Assembly: GCA_020284085.1 (NCBI GenBank)
Contig: JACEVL010000341.1
Location: 1,367,571 to 1,431,570 of the forward strand
From: Aporrectodea caliginosa
Taxonomy: Eukaryota; Annelida; Clitellata; Crassiclitellata; Lumbricidae
Length of the DNA stretch: 64,000 nt
Reading direction: 5' to 3'
Shown here: positions 63,460 through 64,000 of the stretch, piece by piece
How positions within the stretch are numbered: the first letter of the stretch is position 1
Layout: each line of letters opens with the position of its first letter
Position numbers and translations under genes: made by a program
Notes under the pieces: model-generated
Told to the model about the DNA's origin: nothing
The model's database searches: none
Seen by the model: only the letters and a program-made list of their open reading frames with translations

Positions 63460-64000
63460 ATATTTCATTACCAGAATAGACTATAGCATTTGGTGAGGCC
63501 ACGAAAGCAACAATAGTCGCTGCGTTGGTAATTCGGGAGGAGGCTAGAATCCCCGCACAGTGTGTGGATTCGGGTGTTCGCAAACTGTGGAAGTTGTATG
63601 AACACATATTTGTGCTGATTCAAGGAGTTACAGTTTGAGTTCGATTTAATTAACTCTTTCAGTCATCATCTCCGCTATTTCTTCGAAGCGTGTCAAAAAT
63701 CGAGGCTGCTCTGGTAATACAATCTTATTTATCCACCTAATCCGCTATCCATGCAGCGTCTGGACAGTAAATCCTTCGACCACCAGACTCCACTGGAAGA
63801 GTGTGTCACAAGGAGATCTTTAAAACTGCTTGATCTTTTTACCATCCAGGGTCAAGAACAACCCACAGCCTTCCTATCAAAGTCCTTTACTCCCTGACCT
63901 CTGGACCCTACTTCCCAGTCGATGAAGGCAAATGTCAAACTGTTGATGGTCGTCAATGACTGCGCAGAACGTGGAGTGGCTCTGATCCATTCTTACAATG
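63460..64000 (+). pseudogene. Broken copy of the same unnamed repeat protein family as 1-1010
   Basis: Plus strand: an N-terminal-type block REEARIPAQCVDSGVRKLWK (about 63,533-63,594), then after a deletion a C-terminal-type block starting TRRSLKLLDLFTIQGQEQPT (about 63,807) and SMKANVKLLMVV followed by NDCAERGVALIHSYN at the window edge. A stop at 63,895 and frame changes break it. From memory the two blocks belong to one long uncharacterised invertebrate protein; the middle part, which the left-edge copy shows, is missing here. Runs off the window. Confidence 0.5.

Overview
This is animal genomic DNA, most likely from a marine invertebrate. It is gene-poor and repeat-dense. It contains split exons with GT/AG borders, many fossil CR1/L2-like and Jockey-like non-LTR retrotransposon pieces, tRNA-derived SINEs, TA- and 8-bp-flanked DNA transposons, long microsatellites and three tandem satellites. 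The phylum cannot be fixed from the sequence.

Layout. 1-13,000: fossil repeats and microsatellites, including one LINE inserted inside another (10,684-12,830). 13,147-16,100: two exons of a peptide GPCR resembling thyrotropin-releasing-hormone receptors. The coding frame breaks early in exon 2, and the exon 2 acceptor with the first bases of the exon is tandemly copied inside the intron. 16,100-21,080: fossil LINE and SINE pieces. 21,083-23,020: 27-bp satellite. 23,444-24,825: a hAT element with an 8-bp target duplication and a broken BED finger. 25,560-28,640: a minisatellite split by nested DNA elements. 29,989-30,085: a possible first exon. 30,779-32,801: 11-bp satellite. 32,803-40,330: 20-bp satellite. 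43,892-44,383: a GC-rich ORF for a small, probably tail-anchored protein. 45,490-52,200: unannotated sequence and RT fossils.

The most notable object is at 52,215-59,955: a complete 7,741-bp Polinton/Maverick-like element with a perfect 6-bp target duplication (tgaatc), AG...CT ends and terminal inverted repeats of about 685 bp. It encodes a packaging ATPase, two small probable virion proteins, a chromodomain integrase, a probable minor capsid protein, a double-jelly-roll major capsid protein and an adenain-type protease. All are intact, on one strand, and almost without spacers. It encodes no DNA polymerase B. In the opposite direction it carries an intact gene ending in an IAP-type RING finger. 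The whole looks like a compact virus-like transposon with its own capsid, maturation and integration functions and a possible host-control gene, dependent on a polymerase supplied in trans.

59,962-64,000: microsatellites, the end of a second copy of the 25.7-kb DNA element, and a broken copy of an unnamed repeat-encoded protein family that also appears at the left edge of the window.
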